A DNA stretch of 64,000 nt from Coprinopsis marcescibilis (lineage: Eukaryota > Basidiomycota > Agaricomycetes > Agaricales > Psathyrellaceae): NCBI GenBank assembly GCA_004369085.1, contig ML210270.1:25645-89644 (forward strand), given 5' to 3'. The first letter of the stretch is position 1. Every line of letters starts with the position of its first letter. The notes beneath the pieces were generated by a model. It was given only the letters and a program-made list of their open reading frames with translations, did not search any database and was not told where the DNA came from. Both the position numbers and the translations under genes were made by a program. This document shows positions 11,271 through 22,520 of this stretch, piece after piece.

Positions 11271-14200
11271 TCAACGACTTTTTGTCACAGACTTGACTAA
11301 TCCAGTTCCTATCCGCTGAATCTCAGCAAGGACGCCATCTTCGTTGAGCATCACAAGTCCCTTGCTTTTCTCCTTTTCATTCACCTACAGCAGCTCATCA
11401 GGATCAAGAAGAACGGGAATAACACGATCATCACTAACCTGGGCAACGGGCTGGCTTGAGAATCCACCGAGGACACGGAAAGGACGCTCAATCTTTAAGA
11501 TGGGGTCCCAAACACCCCCAAATCGGTCTCCACCATAAGGGTCGAAAAATAGTCTGAATGTGTCAGTGTATGTTCTCTGTTGCATTCGGTAAGCGAACGT
11601 CTGGCGTAGCATAACTTCCGATAGTCACCTGAAGGTCATCAAATAGCAGACGTCCTGGATCGAAGCCCGGAATAGTTGAGGTTGGTAAGTTAGACATATT
11701 CGCAAATTTGCCGTGTCTTGCAAGAAGTTTCTGGTCGGGATTCACATTTTGCACGTAACGAGGCAAAAGGGAGGGATCAAGGTTGACGACAAAGTCGTAA
11801 TCGTCCACGGGATGTACGAACATAGCCTATCGATATATGGCGTCAATGCAGGAGAATGAAAAAGATAGAAAGGAGGAAATACGTACCCTGACCTGGAATA
11901 ACCCATTCTCGGCACCTTGCATATACTTGCGAGTTGCGCCCGCCAGAGCTCGAATACGCCTTGCGACAATGGCATCTGGACCACGCTTTGTCCACATCTT
12001 ACCCTCATGATCAACTTCGGTCGACAACGTCCACACGCCATCCGACCCAGCAGCAGTACCTGCCTTCGAATCCTCACCGGTCGGACGGGGCCCGTACAAG
12101 CATACGAAGATAGGGCCATCCTCCCATTTCCATTCGCTCAAGAACCGGATCACGGCTGCGAACCCTCTTTCCTTGGTCGACGGCACGGAATTGGGCACAG
12201 GAATATTCGATTCCGTTTCAGCACCAACCAGCTTGCCATCCCCGACGAAGAACTGCGCACACAACAACTCCACAGCCTCTTCGCTGACGTGCCCACCCAG
12301 TAACCAATGAGACGCGAGCCAACGCTTTACCAGTCTGCAGGTACCTGGGAAGGCAGAATATTGGTGGCAGAGCGACGCAATGGCACGGTGATGCCGAGGT
12401 GCGTGGATGAACCGCTGCGCGTACAACTCCTTCGCAACGACAGCGTCGAGGTATTCCTGCCCTTTCCGTTCTTCCTGCCGCTTCTGTTTCGACACAGCAA
12501 TATGCGCCAATGGGCCCTTGTCGTCGAGTATCCGGTCCAACAAAGTCGCCTCCCGGTCGTGCCATATCCGAGCTCTGAAAGCCCACCCCTCCGGTGTGGT
12601 AATTTCGAGATATGCTTTATCAGTCAATTCATTCGAATCTGTGGTGTTGCCGCTCCCGAGCACCACGGCCGCCTTCAATCCATTGACAGACCCCATCAAG
12701 CTTGCAGCGATTTGTTCAAAGAAGGCTAGTTTGATTTTCTGGATGGCACGCAGCTCGTCCGGCCATTTACCCGATTTTTCAAACTCGAGGACGATGTCGA
12801 TAGGCTGGTGGTACCGTCCGGTTGGTGGCAACGATGCAGCCAATGACGGCGTCAGAGGAACCGGGCTGAAAGCGCTGGTGTATCGCAAATAGTCGGAAAT
12901 GGGGCTCGCGTTGACCAATGCCAATGGAAGTTCTTCGTCCAACGCCTTGATCGCTTTTACCAGCCCGTCAAATGCCTGCAGCGCACCCTTGAACCCGATC
13001 CCATTCCCCACCACTTCCGCATAGCGAGAAGAAATCTCTTTGGGAAGCTTGACGATGCCGTCGTACTCTGCTTGCCATGACTGGACCTTGTCTTCGCCAA
13101 TCCCGAAATGCCATCCCAGGATGTGCTTAACAACCATCGCTGGCACATGGGACCGCTCGTCTGCGTTTCTCACATCCCAGACAACGCTCTCGGTGATACG
13201 GCCATCCTTGAAACGTCTAACTTCCGACTTGGTGCCCCATAGTTCCCGGAACGCCGCGAGTTCGGGCGTGATCTGGTCCTCGGCGGCTGGTCCATGCTGC
13301 ACCAGCTGGAAGGCGTGCTCCGGTGCAAGAATCAAGCCCAGGAAAAGAGATGTCGGAATGGACGGGTTTGCTTGTGATAGAGGGCGCATTGAGGGAGATG
13401 ATGTCGATGTAGAGGGCAAGAGGAGTGAGACGGCTTTGACACGTGGACCAAGTGCTTGACGCAGCAGTGAATCAAGGCGGAATATTAGCTGTTGGAAAGC
13501 AGAGCCTCGATCTAGCGTTTCATGAACTGATGAGTCTCGTGCTCTTGCGCCAGAGATGTCAACCCTACAGAAATGTCAGCGAGGAACGCAGATTACATGA
13601 ACTATAAATACCTCAGAACTACGTCAAAGCGGGCGAGCACGTCCCGGTGGTCTTGAAGGAATACTTGAGTAAAAGGGTCGACGGCTAGAGTTGACGTATC
13701 TAGGGCTTCTAGGGTTTGTGATGCTTCGTACCGAAGCTGGTCATGTCAACAAGGCGCAAATTACAGAACGAGCAAAACGTACTAGATCAAGGCATCCGGT
13801 TGGGATGTACGACACCAGGTTAATAAGTGACGCCGAGTCGACAAACGCTGGTGGCCGGAAGTCCTCAGGCTGGAACTGCCACAACGTCAGCCTTCGCTTA
13901 ACAGAAAAGGAAATGACATACACGTTGCCCGTCTTTTGATTTTATGAAGATTGGCTCTTTCTCAAAGTCATGCTTGGCTAAGATGGGTTAGCGACTACAT
14001 ACAGCCTATGAGACTGATATTCGCACCTAAGCAACTCAGTGCAGCCTTGAAAAGCTGGTAGGAGCTCAGTCCTTTCCCCAGTGGTCTACGCTTCGTTCTA
14101 GTTGACTCGCCGGTCAAAAGAAGCTCGAGCAATCCACTCCAAAAGTTCCCAGAGTCTTCGAACCCCTTGACACACATCCTTGAACCTTTTCCAAAACCTC

Positions 14201-15480
14201 TCTGATTTGCCCAGATTTTAAGGAGCGTAAGCGCGTCGGAATAGGCAGGGGCCGATTGTATGACGTTGTATGCTGAGAGGAGATGCGGTTTCGGCGTGAG
14301 TGAGTAAAGGAGTGCGTTATTGTAGGAAGGAGTTGGCGGGGCAGGTCGGTCTGGGTTGAGGTTGACCTTCAGGTTTGACTGGGCGGGCGAGAGTCGGTGT
14401 AGAGGAATCGGGGATGGGAAAGGTAGCGTTGGAATTATGCATACACGAGCTTTTAGTTTTGAGAAATCTGATTGTGACCCATCTAAGTACCTAGTCAGTA
14501 GGTGTGTGAAGTTATCTGAGGGTTCCACGCACCGGATTTCGGAGTGAGGACGAGCTTCGTCAAGCGAGGATCTCCAGACGATGATTCGTATGACAAGTCA
14601 ACGTTAAGTCCAGATTTTGATTTTTGGATGGCCGAAGCGATGGTAGCCAGGTAAAAGGCTTTCTTTTGAAAGAATCGCCCGTTGAGATAATCTTTTTCTT
14701 GAAATAGGCTCTAATGTTCTGCTTCAACGATATATCCACGAGAAAATAGATATCACTTACCTCTGGCATTTCAACTGCAACGTCTACCCCATAGTATAAT
14801 TCATCCTTTGGCTTCACGCTGACCTTGTTCGGCCAACTGCCCACCAGGGTTATATCTGAAGGAGCCTCGAACGCAACTTTCCAATTTGTTTCTTCTGTGG
14901 GCAACGGAGGGCAGTAAGGAACTGCAATCCCTTTTTTAAGTAGCTTCCTCGCAGCTTCGAGTGGGTGTTGAGGAGTAACTGATGAGATTTTGAACAGGAA
15001 AGTGTGTAAGTTGAGCAGAAATTTCTCTAAAGCTGGTGTTCTCGATGGTTTTGGTCGGACATTCGGCAATAGAGCATCAATCTGGAAGATATCCGTTAGA
15101 CTCCTCACAAAAGCCTACTTCGCCTACGAACCTGCAATTTGAAAGAGCTGGAACGATAAAGATCCGTCGCCTCGCGAATTGCCCGAAGCTCCTCAGCAGT
15201 TGGCGGTAATTTATGCTTTGAATCCGAGTTGTTGATGTTGATACGCTCGTTCTGAGTGTCGCTAGGTCCCTCCTCATTGCCATCTACGCCAGCCCAGTCG
15301 TTCTCTTTGTCCTCGTCGTTCGACAACACTTCACCCTCAACCTGATCATTTTCTTCGGGCTCCTCACTTAATTTTCTGGTCTAGAGGACAAGTTAGCACT
15401 CCAGTCAAGCAGTCGAGGTTCTGTAATACCTTTCTAGGTTCAGATTCTACCTGGCGCTTGCGTTTTAGATCTGGCACCAT
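11271..15480 (-). CDS. UTP22: UTP22/Nrap, U3 snoRNA-associated ribosome biogenesis protein
   Basis: Twelve exons assemble in phase to 1,218 residues, close to yeast Utp22 (1,237). Exons: 15480-15430, 15380-15132, 15081-14761, 14710-14533, 14482-14027, 13977-13922, 13875-13783, 13736-13612, 13564-11887, 11826-11629, 11576-11439, 11384-11271. Family landmarks are ELRAIREATDLYRSSSFKLQ, the nucleotidyltransferase-like block with VDVAVEMPESLFQEKDYLNG, KIWANQRGFGKG, LWGTKSEVRRFKDGRI and the C-terminal LFFDPYGGDRFGGVWDP. Nrap proteins belong to the SSU processome (UTP-C complex with Rrp7) and help build the small ribosomal subunit in the nucleolus. The N-terminus is acidic and basic by turns, as is common for nucleolar proteins. 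The last intron is 54 nt; without it translation would stop at a TAG 18 codons later and lose the conserved EIQRIGTGLVKSV tail. Confidence 0.95.
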
Positions 15481-15739
15481 AGTCGACTCGGAAGAATGAG
15501 AGTCGTTGGTCGCGGTGGAGAAGAATTATTCGTGCACAGCCACCCCGACACGCTCGGATGTGATGCATTGATGGGCCAGTGCACATAGCAAGGAGAGTCC
15601 GAAGCCCCTGTCAGCCCCCGCTCAGCGCTCAGGCCTCGGGCTTCGAACCCAACGTATTTCTTACAACCGGATGCTGTAGCGCTGATAATCCATTAAACAC
15701 CTCGTATTTGAAAGTTAACACTATTCGTCTACTACGAAA

Positions 15740-16193
15740 CTACTTCTTGCCATTCTTTCCGTGGAACGAGCTCCATTTCGCCGCTGTATCAAGCGATTGT
15801 TTCCGTTTCCTCCTATTCTCCCATGGTTGCATGATCTTTGTTTTAACTTTGCCCCAGACTTGAGCCAACTTTCCCGGCCTGCCATGTATCCTTGGTCCGT
15901 CTATCTGGTGGCGCCCGTCAGGACCGAGCCAATTAACTTGCTGTGGATCGCGAATCGATATGTCTTCAAGCTGGATGTTGCTTCGACGTTCAATGACCTG
16001 TGCCAACGAATGAGGCCGTATATGTGCACCCGAGGAACATTGTACGCACCGCTTCCAAGTACAAGTCATATAGCTCACGCTTCAGCATCACAGCGTCGTC
16101 CACCAAGTCTGCGCGACGTTGAAGGTCGATCGGGCGGGAGACGGCTTGCAGCGCCCATAAAAGACAGAAACCAATAAAGAGGAAGAAATGCAT
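15740..16193 (-). CDS. Small secreted protein B (novel architecture family)
   Basis: Exons 16193-16050 and 15997-15740 joined across a 52-nt intron give 133 residues. The ATG chosen begins a clean signal peptide (MHFFLFIGFCLLWALQAVS). An in-frame start 11 codons upstream would bury it and was not used. The mature protein is rich in Arg/Lys, with KRELYDLYLEA just before the phase-0 splice and WENRRKRKQ near the C-terminus, ending GKNGKK. The dibasic sites could be processing sites for a Kex2-like protease. It has no cysteine after the signal peptide. Similarity to secreted protein A is limited to length, charge and intron position; sequence identity is weak. It lies 510 bp from secreted gene C, in the same orientation. 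No known domain recognised. Confidence 0.65.
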
Positions 16194-16702
16194 TTCTGCT
16201 CGCTCAGGCTTGAAATGTAAGTGCAACTTTTAAGATTGGGACCAGCCCTAATGATGAAGTTCAGTGTGAGGACGCCAGCCTACTAGAGCTTCAAGAAGGA
16301 TTGAAATTGTTGCAACTTACCTTTGAAAGGATTTCGATGTTTATGGTTCTTGATGGTTGTGCGCCAGGCACTCGTGGGACATCTCCCTCCGCTTGAGGCT
16401 TTATGTTGAATTTGACTTCTGGCAGTTTCGTGGGGAGTTGATTGATCAATGATAAGGTTGTCGCGTGCCTCATCAGGTAAGCGCCAACGGAACATTGATG
16501 ACTTGAATATCTTTGACCGGAGAATTACTGTGAGGCTGCTCAGAGCAAAATGGCACGGCGGAAACCGCACCTGATTCTCACAGACATTCATTTCAGGTGC
16601 ACCCCTCTACATTTCTCGATTATTCATGTGTTTTGTATAGTTGGCAATCATGTTCACCACCATGATGAAGATCCTAACTTCTGATACTGCTACAACATAT
16701 TA
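16194..16702. other. Gap between secreted proteins B and C, with a possible stray exon
   Basis: On the minus strand, 16473-16322 reads as a 50-residue segment (INQLPTKLPEVKFNIKPQAE and onwards) ending at a good GTAAGT donor. It may be an exon of an alternative 5' end of gene B or a decayed gene piece. No signal peptide precedes it. I could not build a full model. Confidence 0.3.
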
Positions 16703-17159
16703 TCATGACATAGGCCTCGGACCATTTGCGCGTGCTTGGGGCCGGACCCCTGCCTTTACCACCCCATTGAACCCGGTTGGTGTGCCAGGGCCACCTGGGG
16801 AATTAGGCAAGGGGATAAGGGAAGGACGAGGGGGAGGAGTGGAGTTAATGGGACCGATATTCTGTTGTTTCCGTCCGAAATTAAAAAGAGCATTGACTTT
16901 ACTCCTCCATACTCCGCGCGTGACCAATGATAGCTCTAGCTCACGTTGGCTCCTAGCGATCAACTAAGGGAGGCGCCAATGCGTCAAGAGTGCTTCGTGA
17001 AGGGAGAGGAGCTCGTCGACTCACATTTGCGCGTTTGAAATTGCTCGTTGAGGATTCTTCCAATCCAAGGCGTCGGCGAGTGAGACGGTCTCCTATCGGG
17101 AGCGCAAAAGACGCTAATGCAAACCAAAGTATCACAAACGAGAGAATGGTGAAACGCAT
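16703..17159 (-). CDS. Small secreted protein C (novel architecture family)
   Basis: Exons 17159-17025 and 16963-16703 joined across a 61-nt intron (GTGAGT, CTTGAC branch site, TTAG) give 131 residues. The signal peptide is MRFTILSFVILWFALASFALP, very like that of D (MRFVSFSVFIGL). The mature part is basic, with RLTRRRLGLEE. A Pro/Gly-rich tail (NSTPPPRPSLIPLPNSPGGP) ends in ARANGPRPMS. The phase-0 intron follows codon 45, exactly as in secreted gene E. Unspliced reading stops after 68 codons, which is why the second exon looks separate. The function is unknown; no cysteines lie in the mature chain. Confidence rests on the signal peptide and on both exons being open with matching phase. Confidence 0.65.
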
Positions 17160-18634
17160 GATTGCAGCTGAGAGTTGCCCTATGACTTATGGTTGTTTCT
17201 GTCCAGCAGATTGGAAACCAGCCCTTGAGTAAGCAGGCTTCTGCGAACAAGAAACTCGGTTAGTCGATGATACTGAACTGAGGAGAAGAAAGGACATACG
17301 ATTGGAGAAGGAGTAGCACCAGGCTCTTGAGGAAGATTAGTACAAGCAACTGTATTTATAGTCGCATTTCTCAATGTGCTCCGAACAGATAGGAAGATTG
17401 AGGACCGGGGTCAGGTATAGATCTTCTACCATGTCCACTGGGTGTGCGTTGCGTGCGTATCAAGACAGTCTACAAGCGGCGTAGGGCTGATGAGTAGCAC
17501 ACTTTAAAGCCCACACGTATACAACTGGACCTACCTTGAATCCACAGCTTAACCTGTTTTCGTCCAAAGTCCTTGACACATCGCCAGTCATATATTCTAG
17601 AATCTAAAACGTTCCGGTATAAGTGGAAGGTGTGCATGCAGCATTTGACTTAGCGATGGGAGGTGTATCATCGGCCGGGCTTCAAAGCTTAACGTTGCAC
17701 CGGAGCTCGAGGTGATAGGCGAGGTGCCCACATCCCGGCTCTACAAAGCTTTGTGGAGATCGATGCCCAATATACCAGTAGCGTTGATATCGAGAGAAGG
17801 CATGCTGCAAATTCTCCATTTTTGCACAGACACCCTCCTTCGTCAATTTTGGAGGGATGTATGATGACATCTCGTCATGAGGGCTCGCAGGCATTCGAAG
17901 AGGGAATTGATGAGGGCAGAGCCAGCCGCAGAGGGAGACTTGATAGTTTTGGGCAAAGGGCAGCCTGAGACGCGTCGCGTTCAGATGGCAAAAGGGACTT
18001 CGCTCTTCCAATTCTCGACCGCAGTCAGGGGCTGCAAGGGACCTTCCAAGCCTAATTAAGAGGATTGGTGAATTTTGTCGTGTCAGTTACTTTGTCGCAA
18101 CTTCAGGGAAGAATAAAAACCCCAGGGTCAACAGACACACAGTCCTGCTACGCAAGGCCAAAAACGTTCCCAAATCTTTCCCAGTGTCACACACCAGGCT
18201 GATCTCGATGCGCCCTGGCGATTCTGGGGCCGTCGCCCGACAGAAGCCATAACATGACTTGGAAATCGGGTTGCATCATGATCGGAGCCATACCCAGGGC
18301 AAGGGATTGTCGAGTAGAGGACGACGGTGCAAAGTTCAAAACACAAAATTGTCTCTGTACACTTGATCGACATATTAAGCGCCTCCACTTGACGCAGTAA
18401 CACCCAAGGCGCCGGATTCGCTCCGAAGAAATTGTTGCAGCATGATGAGTCACTTCTTACCATTGCTAACGCACGGCAGATATTCGATCTACCCGCAGCG
18501 TTTCGCGGCCCATCGATCAGTACAGCTAAAAGTACAACTACTCTATGTACAAGAGTCGACGTCAGTCGCTCAGATACTTCAGTGTACTTGAGAAGATACT
18601 CACTTCTTTATTCTACAGGGCAACGGAACGATCG
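17160..18634. other. Intergenic region, no secure gene
   Basis: About 1.5 kb between secreted gene C and ULA1. A minus-strand TATAAATA at 17353-17360, about 195 nt before the start of gene C, is a plausible core promoter. Several frames of 60-110 codons occur (for example 18128-18463 minus) but none shows a domain or signal peptide. Confidence 0.45.
17353..17360 (-). promoter_or_regulatory. TATA-like box of secreted gene C
   Basis: TATAAATA on the minus strand, about 195 nt upstream of the ATG at 17159. The distance implies a 5' leader of roughly 160 nt or a leader intron. Similar boxes stand about 200 nt before genes A and D. Confidence 0.4.
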
Positions 18635-20547
18635 TCAAAGCAATCCTGTCCAGGTCTCAACCAGGTCAATGGTGCAGATTCCGTCAATCGGAACATATTG
18701 CTTCGTGGTCATCTTGATGACTTCCTGAGCGACAATGCCTCCCAGAAGGGCTGCAGTGTTAGGCAGATCTGCTGTCGGAGAACGAGCTCTGCGCAAAGGA
18801 GGTCAAAATCCGGGAGGTCGTTAGAAGAGAGGTAAATTACGTACGCTTCTCCAATAGCATTCTCAAAATCAGTGTCATCCTCGAACTCGACTCCAGTCGG
18901 AAGGAGGGACTTGGCTTCAGTAATCAGGTCCTCGAGCTTAGGCTGGAACTCAGTTTCCTGTTCTTTAGTCGATTTGGATTGAGCTGTGGCCAAGGCGTGC
19001 TTAGTTTGGAGAGACGCCAGCGCAGACAGCGCCAGATGGATAGCCAGTTGCTTTGGCGAGGTTTGTACCAGAGTAGCTGAAAGAGAAAATCAGAATGAGG
19101 ATCGCCATGCTGTTGCAAGAGAACAAGGCACCAAGGGTATCGGGCGATTCTTCGAGCCATCCCCACTTCTTGCCACGTAGAAGTCGAAGGATATGTGAAT
19201 GCTTGACAAAGTTGGTCACAGTCTCGTCATCGATCAACGATGGGTTCTCCCCTTGCTCTTGAAGAACCTTGTCAAGAACGGCCCGGAAGGCATCGCGTTC
19301 CTCGACAGCCCGCTCCTTGTAAAGAGTCTGTAGATCAACGTATTGCGACGTGCTGGCCTTCATGTCAGGTAGGGTTGCACTAAGGGGAAGGGTATATGGA
19401 GGTACGGTGGTGGTATAGACTTCGAGAGCGCGTAGGAGGATGCGGAACGGCTTCGTGTGTGATGGTGACGGTGTGGAAAGCGGCGTAAAGATTGACTTGA
19501 CATCCGAGGGCACGACCGTTTCCGTCCAACACCTGTATGCCTGCGCCTCAGCCTCTTCAAAGTTCTCTTCATCCGCCTTCTTCCTCATCTTGGAGATGAT
19601 TTCCTTGAATTCCTTCTTTTCCGCTGTAGTCTTGGGAGGTTTACCATCGTGCTATATGCATGTTAGTAAGGCATCGTGTTGCGTTGACAGGCAGCTAACC
19701 GATTTCTTCCAGTCCTCCAGCACCCGAACCAATATGTACACATATGGGATATGACCATGGTCTGTGACGTCCATTCCGTCAAAATCGAGAGAAAGTGAGT
19801 GTTGAAGAAGTTTGGGGAATGGCTTGTCAATCCTGAGAGATGGCGAGCTTTCGATATGCGATTCGATTACTATCAATGGTCAGACAAGAAACCGGGGTTG
19901 GGTACACGATGTACTCACTGGCATGTTCATGGAACTGGATGGACACTTCTGCTAGGAAGCCGGCCGATCGAACAATGAACAGTGGTGGACTCTCAAAATC
20001 CGCCCACAGAACGTCCGCCAAACGATCAAGGGCTATCTTCTCGAGATTGTGTGCAATGATCAGGGAGAACGATTTGATCCATTCCGTGCCCTTCTCCCCT
20101 TCGGATGCCAGCACCTCTTGGATGTCCTTTTCGACGATGGAGTTACCCTTTACCCCGTCGTTGAGCTCCAGCAGCAGCCTGACAGCTTCCTCCGCCCGTG
20201 GCTTCCCAACACTATCCAATCCCTCCAAGAAAAAGTTGTTGCCGGCGTCGCTTGGAGAGGTCGTGGTACGATCAAGAATGGTGAATGCACCGATACCAGG
20301 CAGAACGAGGTTCTTTAGAATGGATGTCGAGGTTGAGGAGGAGTTCAAGACTAAGATGTGAGATGATTCGAGAGCTGCTTGCCCAGACGATGCCCATAAC
20401 CGCAGCTGGCGGTCGTATCGTCTGGTCTTCTGATCAGGGACAGATCTGCAGGATTATCAGACTGAAGTAGCAGAAAGCCGGAGTTGGAGCTCACTCGAGT
20501 GCTGTTGTGGCATCTTCCACTGGCTGTGCTTGAGATCCAGATGACAT
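18635..20547 (-). CDS. ULA1: NEDD8-activating enzyme E1 regulatory subunit (Ula1/NAE1/AXR1)
   Basis: Six exons (20547-20495, 20445-19919, 19869-19700, 19651-19132, 19076-18845, 18788-18635) join in phase to 551 residues. The N-terminus has KTRRYDRQLRLWASSGQAAL, the hallmark of the E1 regulatory subunit. It continues with SHILVLNSSSTSTSILKNLV and GIGAFTILD, the adenylation-fold start. The C-terminal block ARSPTADLPNTAALLGGIVA plus AQEVIKMTTKQYVP is also characteristic. Partnered with Uba3, Ula1 activates NEDD8/Rub1, which is then attached to cullins. That links it functionally to the F-box proteins and elongin C elsewhere in the window. The first intron is only 49 nt and its correct acceptor (CAG at 20448-20446) lies upstream of a more obvious one; the choice restores the frame before KTRRYDRQ. 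The C-terminal end is a little shorter and more divergent than usual. Confidence 0.93.
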
Positions 20548-21929
20548 GGTCGATATTATGTTGCGCGATCGCGAGTCGTTGCAGTCCGAGTCGTCGTCCT
20601 TGTCGCCGTCGTGCGGTGTTCACTGGCAGGCACAGCAATCATACCAAATTCGGACGAAGACAGATTTGTCATTGGACGCGTGTCGCGATCAAACGCGTCG
20701 AAGGATAGGGGCTGAAAGCGGTCTGGCGTCACAGGCTCTAGCCGCTCTACATACCCTTGTGATGTCAAGCCTAGCACCCCTCAGCCCTTTATGAGTCAAG
20801 GTCTCTGCACCTGTCCACCTCTTTACCCTGAGCTGAATATGGCTGGATACGTTGGCACAAGGGTGTGACTGAGCACAAGATATGGGTGGTTTTGGACTCA
20901 TTGGGCAGTGGAGTCATAACTACATATGTATAGTCAAGCTCTCAACAAGCACACATATATTTGCCGATGAGCCCGACGCCTTGAGCTACTTGAGGTGAGG
21001 CTGTTCAAGTACAACAAGAAGATCGCGGCGAAGTACCCACATAGAAGGGTGGATACTAGGAGTGGGGCTCTCCCAGCCAAGCTTGCTTCGGCTCATGTCT
21101 TGCCGCTGTCGACCCGAGATACCATCAGCGGGACTCGTGCACATCTCCTTGACGAACTGTTTCTCAACGAGAATAAATATAGAACGAGTCAGAAACCGGC
21201 TTAGACTCAAACGTAAGATGAGCATTCAACCGCAGTACTGTAGACAAGATGAAGCCGACACCAACCGCACGACTCAATAACTTGAATAGGCAGTGGCGTA
21301 GTCTCCGGCCTTGTCAAATGAGCGAGGAACGTAAATGTGCACTACACACAACGCCGGAGTCGGAGATCATTCCATGGCTGTCCATGATCGAAAGCTCAAC
21401 ATCCCCCTGCAGTGGGAGTCAAAGCACCGCTACATCTAGCACCGTGGCCTGCAACGTTGAGCATCTAACCTTGAGACACAGAAACCCGCACATTGGGTCG
21501 CTAAGAGAAATACCTGCCCGCCGAGAGAGAGATCTGTCATCGTAGAAATCAATCGCGAGAGACATCACCGGTAGAATGTTATGTAGCCGCTCAATTGAAT
21601 TAAAGAGGCTGAGAATGCAAGGAACGTATCAGATCAGCCGCCCATATCTATATGCGCAAATATACAGTGGATGTTTGGACGACGGGTAGCCGGGATGGCC
21701 GCAGGATTGAGTATATAATCAGGACAGTCTGCTCCCAGTGCCACTCAGTGCCTGGCGCATCAACTCATATCCTTCTCAGCGATATCACATTGGTAGGTCG
21801 CATCGCTTCTTGAGGGATGTAATTTTCAGCTCACCGTCTCTTCTCCGGAATTGAATTAAGGGCTGGACCCATCATCCAAAGAAGCTAGCAACCCTCTTTG
21901 ATTCTTTAATACTACTCAGCTGCATAAAC
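20548..21929. other. Intergenic region with promoters of ULA1 and secreted protein D
   Basis: About 1.4 kb between divergent genes. Short frames on both strands (20995-21204 plus, 20986-21225 minus) overlap each other and have no recognised domain. A TATATAA box at 21712-21718 stands 212 nt before the start of secreted gene D. Confidence 0.45.
21712..21718 (+). promoter_or_regulatory. TATA box of secreted gene D
   Basis: TATATAA in a GC-richer setting, 212 nt upstream of the ATG at 21930. The spacing resembles that of the TATA-like boxes before genes A and C. Confidence 0.45.
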
Positions 21930-22520
21930 ATGCGATTTGTTTCTTTCTCTGTTTTCATCGGCCTGGGGGCAGTCATTCTCGGTGTCGCTGCTCTTCCGGT
22001 GACCATCAATGGGCGGGACTTGAACGCTGTGAACGGACCGCTGACTTCCCGTGACACTACCACTCAGCAAGACCTGCAGGTACGCCATGACAATACTGAC
22101 TCCATGTTTCACCGAGAGCTTAAATTCTTTTGCCACCTTAAGCTGCTCGCAGCGAGGGACGCGTTAGATGAAATGGAAGATATGATTGCTTCTAGAACCT
22201 ATGACCACCTGGAGGCTCGAGTACGACAGCTCACACCCGCGCAGAGGAGAACTCAGGGTGCGGGGAGAGACGCTGCGGCAGCAGCGTCTGCTTTTCTGAG
22301 GAGAGGACGAATGAACAGAGTTCAGACTGCAGGGAGAGTGGCTGCAGGCGTGGCGCCTTCCTTTTTGAGGGCGGGACGAATGGAGAGAGTCCAGCATGCA
22401 GCAAGAGTTGCCGCAGCCTTTGCACGGAGGCGGAACGCACGACCTGCCCCGGCTTACAATACAGTCCCTCCGCGATACTCTCCCCCTCGCAATAGTCCAC
22501 CTCCTAATTACAGACCTTAG
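21930..22520 (+). CDS. Small secreted protein D, Ala/Arg-rich with internal repeats (novel family)
   Basis: The ATG starts a signal peptide (MRFVSFSVFIGLGAVILGVA, cleavage likely after ALP). Exon 1 (21930-22079, 50 codons) is followed by a probable 63-nt intron with a GTACGC donor, a TACTGAC branch site and an AAG acceptor. Exon 2 is 22143-22520, giving 175 residues. Because 63 is divisible by three, the unspliced form is also open (196 residues). After the intron comes DMIASRTYDHLEARVRQL, then 23-residue repeats rich in Ala and Arg. The tail is Pro/Tyr-rich (YSPPRNSPPPNYRP). Secreted protein E shares the motif ASR/TSR-x3-HLEARV, the Ala/Arg block and the P-rich HYRP/NYRP end, so the two are homologous. 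The repeats look helical and strongly basic, which could suit binding of membranes, nucleic acid or polyanions; this is inference only. Confidence 0.78.
   Translation: MRFVSFSVFIGLGAVILGVAALPVTINGRDLNAVNGPLTSRDTTTQQDLQVRHDNTDSMFHRELKFFCHLKLLAARDALDEMEDMIASRTYDHLEARVRQLTPAQRRTQGAGRDAAAAASAFLRRGRMNRVQTAGRVAAGVAPSFLRAGRMERVQHAARVAAAFARRRNARPAPAYNTVPPRYSPPRNSPPPNYRP
22257..22440 (+). repeat. 69-nt tandem repeats inside secreted gene D
   Basis: Two full copies (22257-22325 and 22326-22394) and a partial third encode 23-residue units of the form xAGRxAAxxAxxFLRxGRMxRVQ. Positions shared by the two full units include the GR, AA, FLR, GRM and RVQ residues. The third unit begins HAARVAAAFARRR and then degenerates. 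Confidence 0.85.

Noticed and set aside
11577..11628. 28-nt intron alternative (11628-11601) in UTP22
   Set aside because: A 52-nt intron with the acceptor at 11577 keeps the conserved TFRLFFDPYGG frame and has a normal length.
12407..12892. 161-codon plus-strand frame inside UTP22
   Set aside because: Antisense to a strongly conserved UTP22 exon; composition follows the complementary codons.
15636..15652. tRNA-like T-arm (TTGGG-TTCGAAG-CCCGA on the minus strand)
   Set aside because: The stem-loop is correct for a T-arm, but no matching acceptor stem, D-arm or anticodon arm can be placed at the required distances, so it is not a tRNA gene.
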